Below, in pieces: positions 32,589 through 42,639 of a stretch of 64,000 nt of DNA. Every line of letters begins with the position of its first letter. Positions within the stretch are counted from its first letter, which is position 1. The translations under genes were made by a program, and so were the position numbers. The DNA is from Ctena decussata (Eukaryota; Mollusca; Bivalvia; Lucinida; Lucinidae): positions 46,369,454 to 46,433,453 of the forward strand of contig OZ022502.1 in the NCBI GenBank assembly GCA_963989385.1, given 5' to 3'. Under the pieces are notes generated by a model that searched no databases, had not been told where the DNA came from, and was given only the letters and a program-made list of their open reading frames with translations.

Positions 32589-34553
32589 ACAAGAGGGCCA
32601 TGAGGCCCTGAATCGCTCACCTGAACAATTGGCAAGGTGGCTTATACTTATCATGTCCGAAATTGTCAAAATATGAGTTTTGGGTCAAAAGTCAAAGAAT
32701 GACCATGACCACTTGTACTCATAAATCTTCATGTACTCATTAGACAACCATATATACCATTTTTAGGCCAAAATCTCCAAAACGTTCCATTATTTCTTAT
32801 GTTCTAGCATTTTCCCATATTTGACCATGCCGCAAAAAAGGTCAAGGTAAACCCAAGTTCACCATCTGAACAGTCTTGGTGGTACTCTAGTACTCCATGC
32901 TATTTACCAAGTTTCAGGGCCATAGGTGTATTGGTTCTGGGGAAGAAAAATATTAAAGATTTATCCCGTAAGTGGTAATGGCGGCCAAGTTGGTCATGTG
33001 ACCTGGACCGTTTGAACAAATTTTCTTTCAATCAACCCCTGGAGGCTCTATATGAAATGTGTTCACAATTGGCCCTTTGGCTTTTGAGGAAATGGTTGAA
33101 AATGTCAAAATATGAGCAATCTGGATCAAAGGTAAAAAATGACCTTGACCTCTTGTACTCATAATTCTTCATGAACTCATTAAGACAACTGTATATACCA
33201 ATTTTTTAGGTCAAAATCTTCATAACTTTCCATGAAATCTTATGTTCTACCATTTTCCCATATTTGACCTTGCTGCAAAAGGTCAAGGTCAACACAAGGT
33301 CATAATTTGAACAATCTTGATAGTACTCAAGTACCCAATGCTACTTACAAAGTCTCAAGGCAATCGGTCAATTGGTTCTGGAGAAGAAGATTTTTAAAGG
33401 TTTTTACCATATATGGGCGTGGCGGCCATGTTGGTCATGTGTCCAGGACCGTTAGATAATATTTTCATTCCATCAACCCCTCAAGGCTCTATATTAAATT
33501 TGGTTTCAATTGGCCCAGTGGTTTTAGAGCAGATTGTTTGAAATTGTCAAAATTTGAGATTTCTCGGTCAAAGGTCACAGAATGACCCTGACCTCTTGTA
33601 CTCAAAAACCTTCATGTACTCATTAAGATGATTCTATGTACCAATTTTTAGGCCAAAATCTTCAAAACTTACCATGAAATCTCATGTTCTAGCATTTTCC
33701 CATATTTGACCTTGCCGTAAAAAAGGTCAAGGTCAACCCAGGGTCATAATTTGAACAATCTTGATAGTACTTGAGTACCCAATGCTACATACCGAGTTTC
33801 AAGGCCATCGGTCTACTGGTACTGGAGAAGAAGATTTTTGGAGGTTTTACCATATATGGGCGTGGTGGCCATGTTGGTCATGTGACCTCGACCGTATGCA
33901 CAAATTTTCATTCCCTAAACCCCTGGAGGATCTATATGAAATTTGGTTACAATTGGCCAAGTGGTTTTTGAGGAGATTGTTTGATATTGTCAAAATATGA
34001 GAGTTCTGGGTCAAAGGTCAAAGAATGACCTTGACCTCTTGTACTCATAAATCTTCATGTAGTCATTAAGATGACTGTATGTACCAATTTTTAGACCAAA
34101 ATCTTCAACAGTTTCTAAGATATCTTATGTTGCAGCATTTTGCCATATAAAAGCATGAGTAAGCAAATTTGACCTTACCGTAAAAAAGGTCAAGGTCAAC
34201 CCAAGGTCATAATTTGAACAATCTTGGTAGTACTCGTGTACCCGATGCTACATACCAAGTTTCAAGACCATCGACCTATTGGTTCTGGAGAAGAAGATTT
34301 TTTCAGGTTTTTACCATATATGGGCATGGCGGCCATGTTGGTCATGTGACCAGGACCGTTTGAACAACTTTTCGTTCCTAATGTCCCAGGAGGCTCTATA
34401 TGAAATTTGGTTACAATCGGCCCAGCGGTTTCAGAGAAGAAGTCGTTTGAAATTGTGGACGGACGGACGACGGACGGACGACGGACGGACGACGGACGCC
34501 GGAGCCTTACCATCCTATAAGCTCCCCCGGAGCCTCTGGCTCAGGTGAGCTAA
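32589..34553 (+). mobile_element. Large pearl-like element with AGGTCA-rich tandem core (1.97 kb)
   Basis: The 5' end is ACAAGAGGGCCATGAGGCCC, a GGGCC-ATGA-GGCCC hairpin, then TCGCTCACCTGA. The core has about five units near 445 bp. Each carries GTCAAAATATGAG, GAATGACCTTGACCTCTTGT, AAAAAGGTCAAGGTCAAC, CAAGTTTCAAGGCCAT, GGTTCTGGAGAAGAAGATTT, ATATGGGCGTGGCGGCCATG and TTGGTCATGTGACC. The 3' end has a GGACGGACGACGGACGGACG repeat, the hairpin GAGCC-TCT-GGCTC and CAGGTGAGCTAAAA. The frames at 33761-34000, 33771-33971 and 34262-34548 are read from the repeat consensus and are not genes. The same element starts again at 62282. Confidence 0.8.
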
Positions 34554-34739
34554 AAAACTAGCTCGAGCCGTACTACAAACGGCATTGCTCAGACCCGTTA
34601 CGCTCGAATGCATAACGCGAATACAATACAGGTTTCAGAGTACTTGTACATGACAATAAGGAAGAAAAAAATAACCTTTTTAGTTTCAGATAAACCTTAG
34701 CATTGAACAATATGAGATCAATATTCCTGTAAGTTAATT

Positions 34740-35128
34740 TGAGCCGCGACACGACAAAAAACAACAACATGGCATGTGCGCCCAGCGAAGACTCAGACCA
34801 GCCTGGGCATCCGCCCAGTCTGATCGGAGTCTTCACTGTCCACGTGGAACTAGCTCAGACCCTGAGCTGCTCTTTAAGCATACTGCAAAAACTCTGATCA
34901 GACTGGGCGAACGCCTAGTCTTTGCTTGTCCCCCAGTATGATCAGAGTGTTTGCAGTGTGCTTAAAGAGTTGCTCAGGGTCTGAGCTAGCTCCATGCGGA
35001 CATCGAAGACTGATCAGACTTAGTTCAAGGTCTGAGCTAGCTCCATGCGGACAGCGAAGAGTGCCCAGGCTGGTCTGAGTCTTCGCTGGGCGCGTGTGTC
35101 GCTGTTTGCATTGCTGTGTCCCGGCTTA
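34740..35128. mobile_element. Foldback MITE, TGAGCCGC family, internally expanded
   Basis: The left end is TGAGCCGCGACACGACAAAA and the right end is TGTGTCCCGGCTTA. At about 389 bp it exceeds the 238-bp copies because the segment GGTCTGAGCTAGCTCCATGC-GGACA-CGAAGA occurs twice and an inverted GATCAGACTGGGCGAACGCC/CAGTATGATCAGAG block is added. Confidence 0.75.
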
Positions 35129-36020
35129 ATTTTGTTTGACAATTTCGAATGCATTTGTTGATGCGCAGACTGGCCTTACTACGGTAATGAGATAAGACGT
35201 TTTCTGTTCAAATGAATCGCATTAACACGGACATTTTTGTGCAAAAAAACTGAGGGGCAGGCTCAGTATTTGTATCCAAATTGTCTGTGGACCATAATCT
35301 AAAGGTCTCTCCCAGACTCCGTTCAAAACATATTCCTTCTTATCTGAATCAGTTGCTGTCGAGAAAACCGCCGGATTATTAAAAACTAGTAGTGTTTTAA
35401 AGAAGCTTTCTGGCTCTTACGCCACCTGTGTGTGGCCTGAGTTTTAATTGAATAAAGTTTCTGCTCTGTTCTGTTCTGTTCTGTACAGCGAAAACAACAT
35501 GTTGTAATCTAGAAATAAATTTTGTTGCATGTCCATAAGTGTACGCCCATTTACTTCATTCTTCACACATTTTCTCTGTAGTGGTGAGCTCTCGTGAAGG
35601 CGCCGGAATAGCGGATGGATAAGCCGGAGATAAAAGTAAGCATAGCAAAAGACCTGGAATCGAGTGTAGAGGAATAGATGGATGAGATATTCTACATTCC
35701 GTTAGCTAAGATTTGCTTCCAGAGCCTGGGATGGTATTCTTACGGGAAAGACTTTGCTCCATCAGGGGCAACAAACCCTTTCCTGTAAGAGTGCCATCCG
35801 AAATCCGTGGAAAGAAGTGGGTGACAGTAACCAAGCCAGTCATTCCACTGCATTCCAGGTCATTCCACTGCATTCCAGGCCATTCCAAATTTTAAGCTAC
35901 ACCCAAAACTGCAGTGCAGCGCGACGTCAGATGCGTAGCCAGTTTTTTTTTTTTTTTTTTCTTTTTCTTTTTTTGCGAAATGAAAAAAGGAAGCGCTAGC
36001 CGATGTAAGAACATCAGTCT
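35129..36020. other. Unassigned DNA with a possible retroposon tail and a 21-bp tandem repeat
   Basis: GAATAAAGTTTCTGCTCTG followed by (TTCTG)n at 35446-35485 resembles the 3' tail of a LINE or LINE-dependent retroposon on the plus strand; no coding body is seen upstream. CCATTCCACTGCATTCCAGG is tandemly repeated at about 35839-35880, producing short overlapping frames on both strands. A T run lies at 35942-35962. Confidence 0.4.
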
Positions 36021-36576
36021 TTAAAGGCCCCATTGCTCTATCAGCATGAAATATTTTATCGTGAGGTATCGCTGCAAACTTCTCACTACAGTTTCGCCAT
36101 TGATTATTATCATGATTGGCCGGCTTTGAAAAATCAAAACGTCCTTGAGTTTACCATAAAATAGATTTGAAAAAAATAACTGGGTCATTTTAGTTGCCAA
36201 CCAAAATGACCTACTTTCGATTTCACAAGCTTTATTTCATGATAAAAATACAACGTACAGGCGGTAAAAATATAAGGTACAGGCGTTTGACAGGTGATAA
36301 AAATACAATGTACAAAAAGAATTAGGCAAGGATCCCATCGATTGTGCCGCTGTTGCATTATTGCATTGCTTAACGGGGAACCAGAGAAGAAACCCGCGTT
36401 TTTATGGAGAGACTTATCATTTTTTCAAAATACCTTGTTCCTCCTTTTTTGCCAATTATATGCTTTAAAAAAGCACGTCAACCGACATATTTTCATCGAT
36501 TCTGAAGGCTGTACAGGTTTCACAATGATTTGTAATTTGACGGTTTTTACCTTTGATAGGACTATGGAGACTTTAA
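36021..36576 (+). mobile_element. TTAA-flanked GGCCCCATTG element, complete copy
   Basis: TTAAAGGCCCCATTGCTCTA at the left and CCTTTGATAGGACTATGGAG-ACTTTAA at the right, TTAA at both edges, 556 bp. The interior aligns block for block with 29119-29686. The frame at 36294-36632 spans its right end and is not a gene. Confidence 0.75.
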
Positions 36577-37060
36577 CTTTAGACTTTTCGGTGAAACTCC
36601 ACCTAGTGGACTTTTCTATTCTTATACACTAGCTGATTCCATTTGTCGTTTTCTGGGGTATCTGGTTTAATGTATATTTATTAGTTACTTTTCTTTTTAA
36701 GAAGAGCGCCAATTTTCGCATGCAAAAAGTGAAAATCCTTGTCAGATTCTGCAGATCTGATCTGGGTCTGCATTATACATATTTGCCAAAGTCCCTTTAA
36801 ATGGGACACAAAGCGAAATAGGTTAATTTCATTGTTTTAAGAGCTTTTCGACAAGTTCTAGCGTCCCTGGTGCCGTGTCCCCTAAGAAATGCCTTGATCT
36901 GTATTGTGCACACGTAGAGTCTGATTGATCAGCGCTGTTCGTTCTAAGGATCTCTCGGGTCTCATAATTGATGCAGATAGTGATAAGAAAAAAACTTTTT
37001 CGACTGCGCCAGTGCGTAGGCTTGCTGATCTGCCAATAAGGCCCACTTTCTAATGGAATG
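36577..37060. other. Unassigned DNA
   Basis: No gene is recognised. CTGATCAG-type words near 36760 and 36930 hint at decayed foldback sequence, but no ends are found. Confidence 0.35.
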
Positions 37061-37064
37061 GCTC

Positions 37065-37325
37065 AGTCACAACCAAACAGCTAACATTCGCGGGCATGGT
37101 GCTGGGTGAAAGTCAGTGATGGGGCGTCCAACTGATTTGAATAATAGTAGGGCAAGGGCGAGCTATACTTGCAGCAGGTGCGGGACGGGGCTGTTTGCAT
37201 TTCGTTTATTCACATCTGTTCTGTCTGCCCTTCTTCCTTCCTCTTTTTGAAAGGCTCTATATAGACGGTAATACTGCCTCAAAAAGCCATTAAACCCCAA
37301 ACAGCCGTTAAACCCCAAACACCCA
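37065..37325 (+). repeat. SINE-like body ending GCCATTAAACCCCAAAC
   Basis: GTAGGGCAAGGGC, GCAGCAGGTGCGGG, a pyrimidine-rich stretch, TATATAGACGG and CTCAAAAAGCCATTAAACCC are shared in order with 47500-47810 (plus) and, inverted, with 43450-43530 and 55085-55265. The last block AACAGCCGTTAAACCCCAAA is tandemly doubled. No Pol III head is readable. Confidence 0.55.
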
Positions 37326-38090
37326 ACCATCTAGCATCCACCGCTGATCACCGCTGGCGGTTCGCAGAGGTCCGTCAAATAGTTTTTCTTTCTTTAACCT
37401 TAATATTTGGACAGCGCAGTTCATACTGCTTTAAAAGGTCAGCACTGTTTGTCATCAGTTTTATAGCCAGTCTAAGCCAAAGTTAACAGTATATGGTTTA
37501 CAAGAGGCTGTCTGAATTGGCCAATATTTCGTACTATAAGCGTGATTTTGTGTATCTCATTACTGTACATATAATTCAAGTAACGAGCATGAAAGATTTC
37601 AAATAACACATGTTCAGGTCAATGGTCTTTTTGGAATCTACGACCCTTTCAACAGCGATTAAGTCATTTTGGTCCATGGGTGAATGAATGAATATTTGAA
37701 TAAGATAAATTAACTATACCGCTTTTCCCAAATTAATATACTGCTGACTTTTTATCAGTTCATTATCATTATTTAAGAACTATTTAAAAATATTATTATC
37801 ATTGGTAGTTAAGATTATTGGTATACTTATGATTATCATCATTTAATATTATCATTATTATTATTGTTATTTATTATTATAATTATTATTATTATTATTT
37901 AAGAATATTTTCTAAAATACATTTTATCTGTTTTGAATGGGTGCGGTTTATCTAACAGGTTCAACCCATTAAGATTACTATTTGCTCCAACCTGTGAAAT
38001 GGGCGTGGCATTTGTTACGGATAGCGATTTCAGCAGTCCCTTTGTTCTGATTGGTTGACAGAATAAACGAGTCAGAAGAATATTTAGTTT
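37326..38090. other. Unassigned DNA with (TTA)n tract
   Basis: An ATT/TTA-rich simple-repeat tract runs from about 37795 to 37900. No gene is recognised. Confidence 0.45.
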
Positions 38091-38094
38091 GAAA

Positions 38095-38690
38095 TCTCTT
38101 GGGTCTCGGAAGTGATCCTTTAAACAAAATTTCATCTTCAAATCTTGCATTTTTTTCTTGGGATTATTAAAATGGCTAATGTATTAACTTACGGAGCATT
38201 TGACTTACTTCATACACGCACACGCACAATGAATAAATAAATAGAAATTATGAAAATAGCTTACTAAAATTTAAGAAAGTAAAATTAAAAATAACATAAT
38301 AAAATATATATAAATAAGTTATAGTAGTTAGTGATAATACAAGAAAATATTTGTAAAATATATTCAATTTTATTATTTTTATCTTTCTTCATTTTTTTAA
38401 ACAATTTTCCCTTTTCATTTTTTTTATTAAATAATCTTTGAGTATTCTTTGACTGCTTATCAGCAAAATATATTTTACAAATCATAGAATTACATTTTGC
38501 CTGATGCGTGAATTTATCCCCCTAGGGCCCCGCGGCCAGTCAGTGGTTTCAGAACTGCATTGTTTCATGACCCTTATATTGAGGAGATTAGAAGGTGCCT
38601 TTGATTTTCTTATGACTTGTTTATTGGAGGGTATTAGATTTGGGAGGGGGGGGGTAGAGGTTTTGGTTCAAAATGATATTCTGGTAATCA
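38095..38690 (+). repeat. AT-rich dispersed repeat, copy 2
   Basis: Matches 20600-21225 in the same orientation; see that copy for the shared blocks. This copy lies inside the 33 kb inverted-arm structure while copy 1 lies outside it, so the family is dispersed independently of that structure. Confidence 0.8.
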
Positions 38691-39815
38691 TTTCCTCCCC
38701 ACTCGCATTTTTAGACTAATACTTTAATGTCATATTTTATTGTTTATTATATCTTATATTTTATTGTATATTATGGTACAACTAAATATATTAACTTTAA
38801 GATTATTTCAGAAAACACATTTTTGAATAAATAAATAAATGCAAACTGAAGACCATTTCACATGCCTGGTAGAAGCGCAATTTCATTTCACGCCTGATTT
38901 TCTACAAAGAGTTAGCCAAAACAGAGCAATGCTATTCTCCTCGAATGTATGACTTCTGTATTTATGCACAATTTTTTTTACGAAGTGAAAGAACTGGTGG
39001 AGTGATCTCAAGATTCCTGAAAGTGGCCTAACCAAACTCTGGCCCCATCTGCAAACTCTGTTTGTGTATCAATAAGATAATTGAAAGTATCACAAATACA
39101 TTGGGCGTTTGAGCAGTAGACAGCCGATGTGTACTGTGCATGGTCGACAGAATACTTTGAACGTTCAGAGACAGGTACTTTGGATAAGTTAGATCTTTTT
39201 TAAGATGCCACTGTTGCCACTACTTCTCAAGTGTCTGCGGATGGGGAAGGGTCTACAACGCATTCAATTTGCTTTCTTTAGGAAGAAAACGTTCCTTTCA
39301 GTGTCGGGTGATTTATTTCGGGGTGAGGATGGGTGGAGGGAGGGAGGGCCTTTAACGCACTCAAATTGTTTTCTATAAGGAGATACCGTTCCTTCTTTTG
39401 CCGGGTGAATTCGAAGGCGAGGGAGGGGGCGGGGGGAGGGGGTGGAGAGAAAACGCAATTTATTTCAATGTCTTGTGATTTTTTTCGGGACACCTTTAGA
39501 ATAGAATAATGAGAATTATGATGAGAAATAGACCAAAGACTAGAATGAATCAGATTCGAACCTGCGACCAATGAACGAGTGCAGAGATCCGAATCCCGGG
39601 CCAAAATACCAAGCATAACCTGTTCTGGAAAAAAAACGCATTGTCAGGCCCTGAGTTAGGGTTTAAAGTGATATCTGAGCACGTTGTCTAAGGTGTATCG
39701 GTACATATTCAGACACCTCCCCGCACCCCTCGCACTCTCCGCGCCACACTTTCACTAAATATAAAAGACTTTCTGATTGTTTTCCCTAAGGAAGAAGATC
39801 TTTCAAAGAGTGTCT
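38691..39815. other. Unassigned DNA with a G-rich stretch and a possible SINE head
   Basis: 39541-39625 (minus strand) has a B-box-like CAGGTTCGAATCTG but no readable A box. A G-rich stretch lies at 39418-39445, and GGGAGG-type words recur at 39325-39345 in a partly repeated context (CGTTCCTT-C, TTTCGGG). No gene is recognised. Confidence 0.35.
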
Positions 39816-39870
39816 ACTCTTAAAGTAAACGAATTTGCTCCTATTGGAGCAAATTCTTTACTTTAAGAGT
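39816..39870. repeat. Long hairpin, 25-bp stem
   Basis: Arm 39816-39841 pairs with 39846-39870 around TATT, with a single bulged C. The arms read ACTCTTAAAGTAAA-C-GAATTTGCTCC and its complement. No flanking direct repeat is obvious. Confidence 0.85.
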
Positions 39871-41740
39871 TAAGATGGTAGTTATCTTTTTCATGAAAAA
39901 GGCCTTCATCTTAATGCATCTTTGCTTCAAACAAACGAAAATTGCGAATTGCAAAGAATATTCTACACGGACAAACTGGGTGCCAGGCGGTGCGTGTTAT
40001 GGATTCGCTCCCTTGCGCCTCCTGGGGAGCGTCTTTATGATAATATGGCGAGAAACCATCCTGCAGAGTACGAGGGTTGTTCAGAAAGTTCTGATTCTAG
40101 CCGCAAAACTCTGTTTAGCGGCATGCTGGGGACAAATGCCGTGCATGTATTGAAAGCACTACATTTCGTCTTTACAATGATACCTAACCCTATACAAAGA
40201 TATATTTTCTTATTGAGTTACAACGCGTGTTATAAGGTCCCAGTCATACCACTGAGCTAATTTCATATGTGAATTTATTTTCAGTGTGTCATTCAAATGA
40301 AAAATCATTGTAAATACAAAATAAATTTTTGTCAGCTTCTTGTCATTCGTTGCTTTCAATATCCATTCAAATGTTAGAAGGGCAGCATGCCTTATCGATT
40401 TCGTCCTTGCAAAGCAATGCGCAGTTTTTATGACGTTATTGAAAACGACGTCAACGTCATTTTCGAAAGCTCGTAGCGGCTTCGTTGTTTACATTATTTT
40501 TAATTTTTCGACGGTTTCGAATTGGCCCATGCAAAGGCTCTTCCTAACAAGATTTTGAATGTCAAGACACAGGTTTTAGTTACAAAATCATAATAACTTT
40601 AGTAGAAAGGGAGAATTGCTACTACATAAAATGCTTAAAATCTGAATTTAACGGACAGTATGGAAACTAGATTAAATATATTTTCCGCGATATTTACAGG
40701 TTACAGTTGCCTGGGGACTAAGTTTAAGCAGCATTGATGAAAAAAATTCAAAGACTGCTCATATATGAACTATGACCTTCTTAAGTGAAAATCTGCAGTG
40801 GCTGTAGGGTATGCCTCTTTCAAAAACGTTCAAAAATATGTCCTTTAGAAAATATACACCACGTTTGCAGAGGTGTCCGGACATATGATCCCTTCATATA
40901 TTTTCGCTATCAGACATTCTGTATTTATGATGGTTACCAAAATAAGACGTCACGATCAGAACTTTCTGAACATCCCTCGTAAAACCAGATAAGACGCGAC
41001 GGGATGAGCAGCATCATCGGGGTTTTGCGCGTTTTATAGTATATATAGGCATCAACGACCATGAAAATGCTTTGCTTCCCAGCCAAAACCACTCCCCCTG
41101 GAGAAATGCTTTATACATCAGTTCCATCCCATCCCGCCACACACACACACACACACGAGCACACACTTTTCCGGCGATGGAGTGTCTCTGTAACCAATAT
41201 TTTCTCTGTTATCAATTAGCAATAACCAATATTTTCTCTAAATATTAGGCCGTTTACCATATAAAAAGAGCACTTTTATGTGTCTTGTGCATACATATGA
41301 CGTTGATCAGAGACAGCTTGAACTAGGTCTATACTGTGTCCGAAACATCCGAGACTGACTGTACACGTGAACCTGTAGGAGTGTAGTTCCCTATTTTTCC
41401 TTCGCAAACGTGTAATCCTCCGCTATTGCGTAGAAAAAATAAAAAAATAAATAGTATTAGTCAGTTTTCAATAGCAATCCTTTATACGGTCAGTGGCAGT
41501 CCGAACATGAGCTATGGGCACATAAAATAACACGTTTAAAATAAACTGGTGCGGATCAAATCATAGCTGGTACTGATCAGATTTTTCCCCGCCATGTTAA
41601 CAAAGGGGAACAACTTCTGCGACTTGTTTGCTTCTTAGAAATTAAGAGTTGGCTTCTACGGAAAAGGGATGCAAAAATGGAAAAAAAGAAGAGATATAGA
41701 TATGTCAGTTCACCTTGACTGAAATTATAGTACAGTCTCA
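39871..41740. other. Unassigned DNA
   Basis: No supported gene. The frame at 39922-40260 (112 codons) is not recognisable and overlaps another open frame. On the minus strand at 40215-40262, TTAGCTCAGTGG resembles an A box, perhaps a decayed tRNA-like head. TAACCAATATTTTCTCT occurs twice (about 41190 and 41223). A (CA)n tract is at 41138-41156. Confidence 0.35.
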
Positions 41741-41744
41741 GATG

Positions 41745-41985
41745 TGGGAGGAGCTCCGATAGCTCTGAAGGTAAAACACTGGCCTTCTGATCTAGCGGTC
41801 CCGGATTCGAGCTTGAGGCGGAAATCTTTCCAATCGTTACCGGAGTTTCATTGCGTTGTGTGTGCGTGCCCGGGTTGCACACAGTCTTTTATTATCAGCC
41901 TCTTTAGGTCCTGATACGACAGAAATACTGTTGAAAAGGACGTAAAATCGCAAGAAATTCATCCGTCCATCAGGTGTGTGTAGAG
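41745..41985 (+). repeat. tRNA-derived SINE
   Basis: A-box-like GATAGCTCTGAAGG (about 41757) and B-box CGGATTCGAGCTT are followed by the shared body GGAAATCTTTCCAATCGTTA, TTTCATTGCG, CACACAGTCTTT, CGACAGAAATACTGTTGAAA and ATTCATCCGTCCATC. Same family as the copies at 2.6, 44.6 and 50.75 kb. Confidence 0.75.
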
Positions 41986-42104
41986 TTACTCTACTTTCGA
42001 AAACTGTGTCAACATATTGCAAACGTAACCGTTGCTAGGTAATTTAACTCTTTTGACATAGGTTGTCGCTGAAAAGGGAGCTACAGGGATGTGTCACTGG
42101 AATT

Positions 42105-42108
<4 letters not shown>

Positions 42109-42141
<33 letters not shown>

Positions 42142-42438
42142 TTTGAAAAAAATTTAAAAACAAAATAAACCAGAGAAGAGAAATATGGAGATTCAGCGAG
42201 CTGATATCACTATAATGAGGAGAGAGAAAAGGACAGAGTTGGGTAGTGAAAAAGGTGAATAAAATTTGGTCAAAATCACAAAAAAAAATAATTACCAGCA
42301 GGATGAAGATATTATCATGCGGTCAGAGAGAGAGAGAGAGAGAGAGAATTAGTTAAGTTAGTAAATAATAGTTAATTTTATAAAAAAAAATGAACAAAAA
42401 ACAAAACATAAAAAAATGGTGGTTGTCCTTATGATATG

Positions 42439-42476
<38 letters not shown>
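42109..42476. repeat. Three (AG)n microsatellites
   Basis: (AG)n runs lie at about 42109-42139, 42325-42348 and 42442-42474. The second and third are preceded by similar ATCATGCGGTCAG and ATGATATGGTCAG, so they may stem from one duplicated block. Confidence 0.9.
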
Positions 42477-42477
<1 letters not shown>

Positions 42478-42637
42478 GGGCGGATCCAGGAGTTTTGGAT
42501 AGGGGGTTCAAATTAGCTGAGGGGGGTCTATTTGCGCAGTTCGACCAATTTTTGCTGAAATTCCCCATGAAAATGAAATAATTTAGACTGTAGAGGGGGT
42601 TCGTTTGAACCCCCGAACCCCCTCTGGATCCGTCACT
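42477..42637. mobile_element. Short MITE inserted in an (AG)n microsatellite
   Basis: The left end GGGGCGGATCCAGGAG and right end CTGGATCCGTCACT are inverted repeats around a 161-bp element (GGGGGTTC/GAACCCCC inside). GAGAGAGATA flanks both sides, but in a GA tract the true duplication length cannot be told. CGGATCCAG ends are widespread in animal genomes; an 8-bp duplication would suggest hAT. Confidence 0.75.
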
Positions 42638-42639
42638 GA

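Noticed and set aside
33761..34000. Overlapping frames with tryptophan-rich peptide (HIWAWWPCWSCD)
   Set aside because: The same peptide recurs in each tandem unit of the pearl-like element (compare 34279-34548); it is a translation of the ATATGGGCGTGGCGGCCATG block.
35840..35885. Human-type CATTCC satellite (frame MEWPGMQWND)
   Set aside because: Only two copies of a 21-bp unit; too short, and the host context is not vertebrate.
39922..40260. 112-codon frame as a possible gene
   Set aside because: It overlaps another open frame, no motif is recognised, and its end falls in a possible decayed tRNA-like head.
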